Shown: one piece after another, positions 7,666 to 14,765 of the stretch
Numbering within the stretch: the first letter of the stretch is position 1
Layout of the letters: each line of letters starts with the position of its first letter
Source: Deltaproteobacteria bacterium
Lineage (GTDB): Bacteria > Myxococcota_A > UBA9160 > PR03
Direction of reading: 5' to 3'
NCBI GenBank assembly: GCA_035063765.1
Contig: JAPSFT010000004.1
Span: 186,001-250,000, forward strand
Length of the DNA stretch: 64,000 nucleotides
Notes under the pieces: generated by a model
Seen by the model: the letters and a program-made list of their open reading frames with translations, nothing else
Database searches by the model: none
Told to the model about the DNA's origin: nothing
Translations under genes and position numbers: made by a program

Positions 7666-8210
7666 CGGATCCCGTCTCCCCAGCCGTCGCCCAGGTGGGC
7701 GCGCAGCGCCTGGATCGCGCGAAAGTAGTGGGTCTTGACGCTGCCCGTCGAGCAGCCCATCGCGTGGGCGGCCTCGGCGACGTCGAGCCCCTCCCAGGCG
7801 CGCAGGAGGAAGGCCTGGCGCTGGCGCAGCGGGAGTGCTTGGAGGGCGGCGTCGAGCTGGCGCCCGGCGTCGGCACGCAGGGCGAGCTCCGCGGGGCTCG
7901 CGCCCGCCGGATCGGCGGCCTCGGCACCGGGGTCGGGCGCGGGGGTGTCGCCGCGGCCGAGCAGGCCGCGAAACGGTGCGCGGAAGGCGCGCCGCCGCGC
8001 CCAGTCCCGGATCCGGTTCTGGAGGATCCGGTAGAAGAGCGGGCGCCACTCGGCCTCGGGCCGAGTGCTGTATCGCTGCACCAGCGCCGTCATCGCGTCC
8101 TGGACGAGGTCGAGAGCCTCGTCGGGGTCACGCGTGGCGAGCCGGGCCATGCGGAAGGCGCGGCGTTCGACGCCCGCGAGGAAGCGCTCCAGGTCCGCCC
8201 GCCGTTCCAC
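7662..8210 (-). CDS. ECF-type RNA polymerase sigma factor
   Basis: 182 residues with sigma region 2 (ARLATRDPDEALDLVQDAM then LFYRILQNRIRDWARRR) and region 4 (LPLRQRQAFLLRAWEGLDVAEAAHAMGCSTGSVKTHYFRAI with the helix-turn-helix), joined by a proline-rich linker at about residues 83-105. It heads a four-gene operon with DUF3619, a small acidic protein and DUF3106, overlapping the next gene by ATGA. Start GTG at 8210. It likely answers an envelope signal given the membrane and exported partners; the regulon cannot be deduced. Confidence 0.93.
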   Translation of the reverse strand: MERRADLERFLAGVERRAFRMARLATRDPDEALDLVQDAMTALVQRYSTRPEAEWRPLFYRILQNRIRDWARRRAFRAPFRGLLGRGDTPAPDPGAEAADPAGASPAELALRADAGRQLDAALQALPLRQRQAFLLRAWEGLDVAEAAHAMGCSTGSVKTHYFRAIQALRAHLGDGWGDGIR

Positions 8211-8264
8211 CCCGTTGCGTACCCTTCCTCATGCCCGCACCGGCCCGGCCCGCAGCTTCGCACA

Positions 8265-8606
8265 TCAGTCGCCGTGGCGACGATCGAAGCGGCGGTCGAA
8301 GCGATCGCCGCGCCGGTCGAGACGCCGCTCGACACGGTCGCCGCGGCGGTCGAGCCGGGCGTCGGCGCGGTTGCCGCGCCGCTCGAGCCAGGCCGCTCGC
8401 TGCGGGTGGCCGTTCTCCTCGGCGCGGGCAGCGCGCCGGTCGAAGCGGCTCTCGATGCGGTCGCCGCGCCGGTCGAGGCGCTGGTCGATGCGGTCGCCGC
8501 GCCGGTCGAGGCGGTGGTCGACCCGGTCGCCCAGGTCGGCGCGGGCGGCGGCAGGCGCAAGGCCGAGGGCGAGGAGCGTGGTGAGGGCGAAGAGCGAGGA
8601 CTTCAT
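8265..8606 (-). CDS. secreted arginine/aspartate-rich protein of 11-residue repeats
   Basis: 113 residues from ATG at 8606, with GGAGAT 5 bases upstream. A signal peptide (MKSSLFALTTLLALGLAPAAARA) is followed by two blocks of three 11-residue repeats, residues 29-61 and 81-113, with consensus x-D-x-R-L-D-R-R-G-D-R; a 19-residue linker with ENGHPQRAAW separates them. The repeats alternate Arg and Asp, so the mature protein is highly charged yet close to balanced, probably helical or disordered in the periplasm. Proteins with RLDRRGDR repeats are seen as uncharacterised secreted proteins in other proteobacteria. Lies upstream of the sigma operon on the same strand, 54 bases before it. Function unknown. 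Confidence 0.7.
   Translation of the reverse strand: MKSSLFALTTLLALGLAPAAARADLGDRVDHRLDRRGDRIDQRLDRRGDRIESRFDRRAARAEENGHPQRAAWLERRGNRADARLDRRGDRVERRLDRRGDRFDRRFDRRHGD
8268..8522 (-). repeat. 33-bp coding repeats, two blocks of three
   Basis: Tandem 33-base units encode the 11-residue repeats of the secreted protein: units at 8424-8522 and 8268-8366, separated by a diverged 57-base linker. Codon-level similarity is high (repeated cggtcgccgcgccggtcga-type strings on the plus strand), consistent with recent unit duplication. Confidence 0.75.
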
Positions 8607-8727
8607 GCGGATCTCCGGTTGCGAGCGGCGGGAGCGCCGCCCTTCTCCCCCTGCCAACGCGCGGGAGCGCGGGCGGTTGACGCGGGCGCCGGCGGGTGCG
8701 CGCCGCGACCGGCAGGGAAGACCGGAA

Positions 8728-9390
8728 CTACCCGAGGCCCGAGCGGATCCGCTCGATCGCGGCCCGGCGCAGGGCGCGCTTGGTGAGCGCGTGGGCGCGG
8801 CCGGGGAGGGCGCCGAGGGCTGCGGCCGCCTCGAGCGCCGCTGCCTCCACCTGCTCGGGGGCGACCGCGCGATCGAGGAAGCCCGCCGCGACCGCGCCGT
8901 CCGGGTCGTAGATCTCGGCGAGCGCGGTGGCGCGCTGCAGGTGGCTCGCCGCCAGCCGCTCGCGTGCGAGCTCGATCGCGAAGGCGGGCAACGCGAGGCC
9001 GATCGCGACCTCGTTGAGGCCGATCTTGAAGGCGCCGGCCGCGCCGATGCGCAGGTCGGCGGCGCACAGCAGGACCGCGCCCATCGCGAGCGCGTGGCCG
9101 GTGCAGCCGATCACGACCGGCAGCGGCAGCTCGAAGAGGCGGAGCGCGAGGCGCGCGCCGCCCGTCACGAGCCGCGCAGTCGCCGCGCCGCCCTCGTTCA
9201 TCACCGCGAGGTCGAAGCCGCCCGAGAAGCGGCCGGGCCGCCCGAGCAGCACGACCGCCCGGGCGTCCTTCTCGGCCGCGTCGAGCGCCGCGCCGAGCTC
9301 CTCGAGCATGGCGAACGAGAAGGCGTTGGCCTTCCCGTCGTCCATGCGCAGGATGGCGACGCCGTCCTGGATCTCGCAGCGGACGCCCAA
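8728..9390 (-). CDS. enoyl-CoA hydratase/isomerase (crotonase) family protein
   Basis: 220 residues from a TTG start at 9390, the only start between the preceding stop and the conserved MDDGKANAFSF segment. Crotonase fold features are visible: the first oxyanion-hole strand GRPGRFSGGFDL and the second CTGHALAMGAVLLCAADLRIG. The usual catalytic glutamate pair of hydratases is not clearly present (IGLNEVAIGLALP at the position often holding E-x-x-x-G), so an isomerase or other crotonase activity is possible. Six bases separate it from the thiolase stop, so both are in one operon and probably serve the same CoA-ester degradation route. Confidence 0.88.
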   Translation of the reverse strand: MGVRCEIQDGVAILRMDDGKANAFSFAMLEELGAALDAAEKDARAVVLLGRPGRFSGGFDLAVMNEGGAATARLVTGGARLALRLFELPLPVVIGCTGHALAMGAVLLCAADLRIGAAGAFKIGLNEVAIGLALPAFAIELARERLAASHLQRATALAEIYDPDGAVAAGFLDRAVAPEQVEAAALEAAAALGALPGRAHALTKRALRRAAIERIRSGLG

Positions 9391-9396
9391 GACGAG

Positions 9397-10587
9397 CTAG
9401 GCGCGTTCGAAGAGGGACGCGAAGCCCTGCCCGCCGCCCACGCACATCGTCACGATCCCGTAGCGGCCGCCGGTGCGCTGGAGCTGGCGGAGCAGGAGCC
9501 CGGTGAGCCGCGAGCCGGTCATGCCGTAGGGATGCCCGATCGCGATCGAGCCGCCGCAGGGGTTCAGCTTCTCGTTCGGGATCTCGAGCACGCGCTGGCA
9601 GTGCAGGAGCTGCGAGGCGAAGGCCTCGTTCAGCTCGACCACGTCGATGTCCTTCATCGTGAGGCCGTGGCGCTTCAGGAGCTTCGGCACCGCGAAGATC
9701 GGGCCGATCCCCATCTCCTCGGGGCCGCAGCCGGCCACCGCGCTGCCGCGGTAGACGCCGAGCGGCTGGAGACCGAGCTGCTTCGCGCGCTCCGCGCTCA
9801 TCAGGAGCGTCGCCGAGGCGCCGTCGGAGAGCTGCGAGGCGTTGCCGGCCGTGATCGTCCCGTCGGGCTTGAACGCGGGCTTGAGCGCGCGCAGGCCCTC
9901 GATCGTGGTGTCGGGCCGGTTGCACTCGTCGCGGTCGACGGTGGCCTGCTCCTCGTAGGGCTCCTCGCCCTTCTTCTGGACCTTGCGGGTCACCGGCATC
10001 GGGACGATCTCCTCGCGGACCCATCCCTTGTCCCAGGCCGCGGCGTAGCGCTGCTGGCTCTGGAGCCCGTACTGGTCCTGGTCCTCGCGCGAGACGTGGT
10101 AGCGCTCGGCCACGATCTCGGCGGTCATCCCCATCGGGAAGTAGAGGCCCGGGAAGCGCTCCTGCGCGGCCTTGTTGACCATGCGCGTCGTGTTCTGGGT
10201 CCCGTCGGTCATCATGGTGATGGTCTCGACGCCGGCCCCGATGGCGACCTCCGCCCCCTCCTGGATGCGCTGCGCCGCCATCATGATCGCCTGCGAGCCC
10301 GAGGAGCAGAAGCGGTTCACCGTGGCGCCCGCTACCTCCTTCGGGAAGCCCGCCGCCATGGCGGCGATGCGCGCCATGTTCATGCCCTGGCAGCCTTCCG
10401 GGAAGCCCGTGCCGACGACCACGTCCTCGATCTCGGCCGCGTCCACGCCGGCCTTGGCCACGACGGACTTCAGCGTGTGCGCCAGGTAGTAGACGGGCTC
10501 GGTCATGTTGAACGAGCCGCGGCCGGCCTTGGCGAGGCCCGTGCGCACGCTCTCGACGATGACGACTTCGCGGGAGGGAAGGGGCAT
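9397..10587 (-). CDS. acetyl-CoA C-acyltransferase (thiolase)
   Basis: 396 residues. The nucleophilic cysteine lies in NRFCSSGSQAIMMAAQRI near residue 90, and the C-terminal catalytic histidine and cysteine motifs are GGSIAIGHPYGMTGSR and MCVGGGQGFA. Degradative thiolases of this length cleave 3-ketoacyl-CoA to acetyl-CoA and the shortened acyl-CoA. An AAAGGA ribosome site precedes the ATG. The downstream crotonase makes a minimal beta-oxidation pair; the acyl-CoA dehydrogenase pair is 8 kb away. Transcribed divergently from apaG; a TATGCT hexamer at 10621-10626 (minus) may be its -10. Confidence 0.94.
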   Translation of the reverse strand: MPLPSREVVIVESVRTGLAKAGRGSFNMTEPVYYLAHTLKSVVAKAGVDAAEIEDVVVGTGFPEGCQGMNMARIAAMAAGFPKEVAGATVNRFCSSGSQAIMMAAQRIQEGAEVAIGAGVETITMMTDGTQNTTRMVNKAAQERFPGLYFPMGMTAEIVAERYHVSREDQDQYGLQSQQRYAAAWDKGWVREEIVPMPVTRKVQKKGEEPYEEQATVDRDECNRPDTTIEGLRALKPAFKPDGTITAGNASQLSDGASATLLMSAERAKQLGLQPLGVYRGSAVAGCGPEEMGIGPIFAVPKLLKRHGLTMKDIDVVELNEAFASQLLHCQRVLEIPNEKLNPCGGSIAIGHPYGMTGSRLTGLLLRQLQRTGGRYGIVTMCVGGGQGFASLFERA

Positions 10588-10653
10588 GAGGGGTCCTTTC
10601 GGGCGTTGCGGGAGGGCGGGAGCATACCAGCCGGCTCCGCCCCCGTCGCGGCC

Positions 10654-10682
10654 TCGACGGCCTTCCGGGCCCCGCCTAGATT
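10654..10682 (+). promoter_or_regulatory. probable promoter of apaG, leaderless arrangement
   Basis: TCGACG at 10654-10659 and TAGATT at 10677-10682 are 17 bases apart. The predicted start of transcription falls on the GTG of apaG at 10689. The same TCGACG-17-TANNNT pattern occurs before the SDR operon at 45628-45656. Confidence 0.45.
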
Positions 10683-10688
10683 CGCTGG

Positions 10689-11081
10689 GTGTCCGCGTCC
10701 GAGGCCACGACCAACGGCGTCCAGGTGGAGGCCGCCGCGCGCTTCTCGCCGGACCACTCGGCCGCGCACCTCGCGCAGTGGTTCTTCCTCTACACGATCC
10801 GGATCACGAACCTGAGCGACGAGACCGTGAAGCTCGTCGGGCGCCACTGGGTGATCACGGATGCCACCGGCAAGGTCGAGGAGGTACGCGGACCCGGGGT
10901 CGTCGGCGAGCAGCCCGTGCTCGAGCCCGGGGAGGCCTTCGAGTACACCTCGGGGTGTCCGCTCGGGACGCCCTTCGGCTTCATGCGCGGGTGCTACGAG
11001 ATGCTGGCGCCCGCGAGCGGCCGCCGCTTCGAGGCCGAGGTGGCGCCCTTCGAGCTGCGCCAGCCCGCCTCGGTGCAGTGA
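10689..11081 (+). CDS. apaG: ApaG domain protein
   Basis: 130 residues with the fibronectin-III-like ApaG fold: FLYTIRITNLSDETVKLVGRHWVITDATGKVEEVRGPGVVGEQPVLEPG followed by the SGCPLGTPFGFMRGCYEM signature. ApaG is linked to cobalt/magnesium resistance and diadenosine tetraphosphate metabolism in enterobacteria, but its biochemical role is not settled. Start GTG at 10689 sits 6 bases after a -10 hexamer with no ribosome site in front. Its stop overlaps the GTG of the following nuclease-fold gene (GTGA). Confidence 0.93.
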   Translation: MSASEATTNGVQVEAAARFSPDHSAAHLAQWFFLYTIRITNLSDETVKLVGRHWVITDATGKVEEVRGPGVVGEQPVLEPGEAFEYTSGCPLGTPFGFMRGCYEMLAPASGRRFEAEVAPFELRQPASVQ

Positions 11082-11923
11082 CGCTCAAGGTCGCGACGCT
11101 CAATCTCTGGCACGACCAGGGTCCCTGGCCGGCGCGCGCCGAGCGGATCCGCGCCTGGCTCGACGGGCTCGACCCGGACGTCGTCGGCTTCCAGGAGGCG
11201 CTGCGCGCGCCCGGCTTCGACCAGGTGGCGGAGCTGCTCGGCCCGCGCCTTCCCCACCGGGATTTCGGCTGCGCCGCGATCCTGCGCCGGGAGTCCGGCA
11301 CCTTCGAGTTCGGTAACGCGGTGGCCTCGCGCTGGCCCCTCCGTGGCCGCGAGGAGCAGAGGCTTCCCGACCGCGGTGACGCCGAGACGCGCGCGGCGCT
11401 GCACGTCGACGTGGCGGCGCCCTTCGGGCCGCTCGCCTTCACCTGCACCCACCTGCACTGGCGCTTCCACCATGGCGACACGAGGCTGCGACAGGTGCAG
11501 GCGCTGGCCGCGCGCGTGATCGCGCGCCGCCCGAAGGGCGGCTTCCCGCCGCTCGTGGTCGGCGACTTCAACGCCGAGCCCGAGTGGGACGAGATCCGCT
11601 ACCTGACCGGAGGACACGCGATCGACGGCCGGACCGTCTACTTCCACGACGCCTGGCGCAAGGCGGGCCGCGCGGCGCCGCACCCGGGCGAGCCGCCCGG
11701 CTGCACCTGGTCCAACCGCAACCGCTTCGCGCGCCTCGCCCTCGAGCCCGACCGCCGCATCGACTACGTCTTCACGGGCTACCCGACCGCCCAGGGCCTG
11801 GGCCTCGTCGAGCGCTGCGAGGTGGCCTTCGACGACGCCGTTGACGGCGTCTGGCCGAGCGACCACTTCGGGGTGTACGCGGAGCTGCGGACGGAGGCGC
11901 TGGGGGAGGCCGCCTTCGCCTGA
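11078..11923 (+). CDS. endonuclease/exonuclease/phosphatase family protein
   Basis: 281 residues beginning directly with the catalytic domain (MTLKVATLNLWHDQGPW), without a signal peptide, so cytoplasmic. Metal and catalytic motifs of the DNase I/synaptojanin fold are seen in order: N-L-W, VVGFQEAL, the CTHLHWRF histidine region, VVGDFNAEP and the C-terminal WPSDHFGVYAEL. Such proteins cleave phosphodiesters in DNA, RNA, phospholipids or phosphoinositides; the substrate cannot be decided. It overlaps apaG by four bases, so the two are translationally coupled, which is unusual and offers no clear functional hint. Confidence 0.88.
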   Translation: MTLKVATLNLWHDQGPWPARAERIRAWLDGLDPDVVGFQEALRAPGFDQVAELLGPRLPHRDFGCAAILRRESGTFEFGNAVASRWPLRGREEQRLPDRGDAETRAALHVDVAAPFGPLAFTCTHLHWRFHHGDTRLRQVQALAARVIARRPKGGFPPLVVGDFNAEPEWDEIRYLTGGHAIDGRTVYFHDAWRKAGRAAPHPGEPPGCTWSNRNRFARLALEPDRRIDYVFTGYPTAQGLGLVERCEVAFDDAVDGVWPSDHFGVYAELRTEALGEAAFA

Positions 11924-11930
11924 CGGCGGC

Positions 11931-12728
11931 TCAGCGCGGGCGGCGGGCGCGGGCCCGGGCGGCCTGGGCGCCCGGGCGCTGGCGGCGCATGCTCTCGGCC
12001 TGCTCGAGAGCAGCCGCGGAGCGCATCCGGTTGGCGGACTTGCGGGTCGACTTCCGGGACGGGACGGTGCGCGAGTCCTCGAGCGCAACGGCCGCCTTCG
12101 GCGCTCGCCGCCGGGTGTTGCGTGCCGCGGTGCTGCCGTAGCCGGCCTTGCGGTCGCTCGCGCTGACGCCCGGAGCCGCGGTGTCGACGAAGGCATCGCG
12201 ACGCAGCTTCTCGGGACGGGCGAGCGCGCGCTCGAGGGCCTCGCGCCCCTGTCCGACCCGGCGCCCGATCAGGCTGCCGTCGTCGTCGCGTCGGGGAGCC
12301 GCCGCCGGCCCGCTCGCGCGCCGGGTGCCCCGCTTCGTGCGGGGCTCCGACAGGCGCTGGCGCCCGAGCGCACGCCCGACCGCGCGTTCCACGCCGGCCG
12401 CGACCCACCGGAAGGCCTCCCGCGCGTCCGCAGCCCGCTCCTCGACGACGATGCTCGGGAGACCGTCCAGCACCACCTTCGCCCGGCAGACGGTGTCGAC
12501 GCCGCCGCGCGGGCCGTTGACGTCCTCGAAACGCACGGAGATGCGCTCGATGCGCTTCGCGAACTTGCCGAGCCGGCGCCCGAGCCGCGCCCGCACCAGG
12601 TCCCGGAAGGCGGCTTCGAGCGGGATCCGGCTGCGGATCGCAAGCGGCGTGGTCGTGACGTCCGTTCGGCCGCGGCGGCTCCGGGTCGCTCGCGGCTGCG
12701 TTTCGGCGAAGGGCTGACGACGGGCCAT
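11931..12728 (-). CDS. HPF/RaiA-like ribosome-associated protein with long basic tail
   Basis: 265 residues. Residues about 30-125 form an S30AE-like alpha/beta domain: the pattern LVRARLGRRLGKFAKRIERISVRFEDVNGPRGG, then C-R-A-K-V-V-L, then REAFRWVAAGVERAVGRALG matches hibernation factor HPF/RaiA. The remaining 140 residues are lysine/arginine-rich, low complexity and probably disordered, unlike the dimerisation domain of long HPF. Binding to ribosomes or nucleic acid is inferred. The rpoN cluster at 55.7 kb lacks the hpf gene often found there, so this may be one of the genome's HPF proteins. ATG is 6 bases after a TAGCTT hexamer with no ribosome site. Confidence 0.75.
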   Translation of the reverse strand: MARRQPFAETQPRATRSRRGRTDVTTTPLAIRSRIPLEAAFRDLVRARLGRRLGKFAKRIERISVRFEDVNGPRGGVDTVCRAKVVLDGLPSIVVEERAADAREAFRWVAAGVERAVGRALGRQRLSEPRTKRGTRRASGPAAAPRRDDDGSLIGRRVGQGREALERALARPEKLRRDAFVDTAAPGVSASDRKAGYGSTAARNTRRRAPKAAVALEDSRTVPSRKSTRKSANRMRSAAALEQAESMRRQRPGAQAARARARRPR

Positions 12729-12734
12729 CCGGCG

Positions 12735-12740
12735 AAGCTA
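12735..12740 (-). promoter_or_regulatory. -10 element of a probable leaderless promoter for the HPF-like gene
   Basis: TAGCTT on the minus strand, 6 bases before the ATG at 12728. A TGGACG hexamer 16 bases further upstream is a fair -35. There is no Shine-Dalgarno sequence between them and the start codon. Confidence 0.45.
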
Positions 12741-12784
12741 GCCGGTGGAGTTCACGCGTCCACCCTGCACGCACGCGACCGCGT

Positions 12785-14764
12785 TCAGAACAAGGCCGTC
12801 TGCTCCCCCTTCGCGCCGGTCGTCCTGCGCGGCTTGCCTGTCTTCGCCGGCTTCGGCTCCTCGCGCAGCCACTTCACCTGGGAGACGGGCTTGGCCGCGA
12901 GGCGCACGCCGCGCGCCGTCACGCCCGTCGGCTCGAGCTGGCCGAGGTCGAAGGTCGCCTCCTTGACACGCTGGCGCTTGGCGGGCACGAACCTGAGCCA
13001 GGCCTGACCGCTGGCCTTCCCCGGGATCAGGAGATCCACCTTGCCCGCCTTGTCCTTGATCAGCGCGTACTCCTTGTTGCGGATGAAGCGCTCGATGCGG
13101 ATGCGCTTGGCGAAGGGGATCCGCTTGGCGTCGCGGTAGACGACCGTGAACTCGGCGCCCTGCTCGGGGTCGAAGACGTCGCAGTGGAGCAGCTTGCCCG
13201 TGAAGAGCTGCTTCTCGGGCGCGGCCATGACCCGGAAGCTCCCGTCGTCGGCGATCCCGAGCACGAGGTCGTACTCGGTGACCTGGAGCGGGAAGCCCTC
13301 GCCCTTCACCGCGCTCCCGAAGAAGCCGCTCTCCGGGTCGTAGGAGAGCTTCAAGGTGGCGCGCGCCACCGCCTTCTTGTCGACCTCCTGGAAGGAGCCG
13401 ATCCGGGTCCGGCGCGGGTACTCGTCGGCGTAGCGGTCGATCAGGCCCTGGAGCCACTGCACCGTGGTGCGGGTCAGGTGCTTCAGCTTCTTCGCGGTGG
13501 CGGCCAGGCGCTCCTCGATCTCTGCCTCCTCGGCCTTGCTGCGCTCGAGGTCGTAGGCCGAGATGCGGCGGATGCGCAGCTCGAGCAGGCGCTTCAGGTC
13601 GTCGTCGTCCATCGGGCGCACGAAGAGCCGGGCGTGCTTCTTCATGCCGGTGACGACCCGCTCGCGCACCGCCTCCTCGGTGCTGGCGTCCTCGAGCCCG
13701 CGGTAGACGCGCTTCTCGATGAAGATGCGCTCGAGGGTGAGCCAGTGCCGGCGGTCGGCGAGCTGGCCCTGCTCCCACTCGAGCTCGGCCCGGATCCGCT
13801 CGCGGAGCTGCTCCGTGAGCGCCTTCAAGACCTCGCTCGCGCTCCTCTCGACCGGCGTGCGCCCGTCGATCACGACGATGTTCGACGAGACGGAGACCTG
13901 GCAGTCGGTGTAGGCGTAGAGCTGCGGGATCACCTCCTCGGCGTAGGCGCCGCGCGGGAGCTGGAGCTCGATCTCGACCCGGTCGGTCGTGTAGTCGTGG
14001 ATCGAGGCGATCTGCACGCGCCCGCGCCCGATCGCGGCCTCGATCGAGGCGATCACGCTCTCGGTGGTGGTGCCGAAGGGGATCTCGCGGATCACGATGC
14101 GCTTCTCGTCGCGCGCGTCGAGGCGCGCACGCACCGTCACCTTGCCGCGCCCGTCGTCGTACTCGGAGACGTCGGCGAGGCCGCCCTGCGGGAAATCGGG
14201 GTGCAGGGTGATCCGGCGCCCCTCGAGCAGGTCGATCTGGGCCTGCAGGAGCTCGATCGGGTTGTGGGGCAGGATCCGGGTCGCCATGCCCACCGCGATC
14301 CCGTCGGCGCCGAGCATCAGCACGAGCGGCAGCTTGGCCGGCAGGAAGACCGGCTCGCGGCTGCGGCCGTCGTAGCTCGGCACGAACTCGGTGAGCGCTT
14401 CGTTGAAGAGCGTCTCGAGCGCGAGCGCGGTGAGCCGGCACTCGATGTAGCGCGCGGCGGCAGCCGGGTGGCCGGTTAGCAGGTTCCCGAAGTTTCCCTG
14501 GCGGTCGATGAAGAGGCCCTTGTTGGCCAGCACCACGAGCGCGTCGCCGATCGAGGCGTCGCCGTGGGGGTGGAGCTTCATCGTCTCGCCGATCACGTTG
14601 GCCACCTTGTGGTAGCGGCCGTCGTGCATCTCGAAGAGCGTGTGCAGGATGCGCCGCTGCACGGGCTTGAGCCCGTCACGCAGGTCCGGGATCGCGCGGT
14701 CGAGGATCGCGTAGCTCGCGTAGTCGATGAAGTTGCGGCGCATCAGCGCGTCGAGGCCGGACAC
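12785..14764 (-). CDS. parC: DNA topoisomerase IV subunit A
   Basis: 659 residues from GTG at 14764, one base after the parE stop. The breakage-reunion domain shows RDGLKPVQRRILHTLFEMH, the quinolone-determining HPHGDASIGDAL region and the catalytic tyrosine in AAAARYIECRLTAL (Tyr106). A coiled-coil gate region follows at about 330-400 (DDLKRLLELRIRRISAYDLERS). The C-terminal part is short and diverged compared with enterobacterial ParC and ends in a basic K/R-rich tail. It decatenates daughter chromosomes together with ParE. An ATG eight codons in is an alternative start. Confidence 0.95.
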   Translation of the reverse strand: MSGLDALMRRNFIDYASYAILDRAIPDLRDGLKPVQRRILHTLFEMHDGRYHKVANVIGETMKLHPHGDASIGDALVVLANKGLFIDRQGNFGNLLTGHPAAAARYIECRLTALALETLFNEALTEFVPSYDGRSREPVFLPAKLPLVLMLGADGIAVGMATRILPHNPIELLQAQIDLLEGRRITLHPDFPQGGLADVSEYDDGRGKVTVRARLDARDEKRIVIREIPFGTTTESVIASIEAAIGRGRVQIASIHDYTTDRVEIELQLPRGAYAEEVIPQLYAYTDCQVSVSSNIVVIDGRTPVERSASEVLKALTEQLRERIRAELEWEQGQLADRRHWLTLERIFIEKRVYRGLEDASTEEAVRERVVTGMKKHARLFVRPMDDDDLKRLLELRIRRISAYDLERSKAEEAEIEERLAATAKKLKHLTRTTVQWLQGLIDRYADEYPRRTRIGSFQEVDKKAVARATLKLSYDPESGFFGSAVKGEGFPLQVTEYDLVLGIADDGSFRVMAAPEKQLFTGKLLHCDVFDPEQGAEFTVVYRDAKRIPFAKRIRIERFIRNKEYALIKDKAGKVDLLIPGKASGQAWLRFVPAKRQRVKEATFDLGQLEPTGVTARGVRLAAKPVSQVKWLREEPKPAKTGKPRRTTGAKGEQTALF

Positions 14765-14765
14765 C

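Noticed and set aside
8268-8522. CRISPR-like periodic repeats
   Set aside because: The 33-bp units are contiguous, in frame and encode 11-residue repeats behind a signal peptide; there are no spacers.
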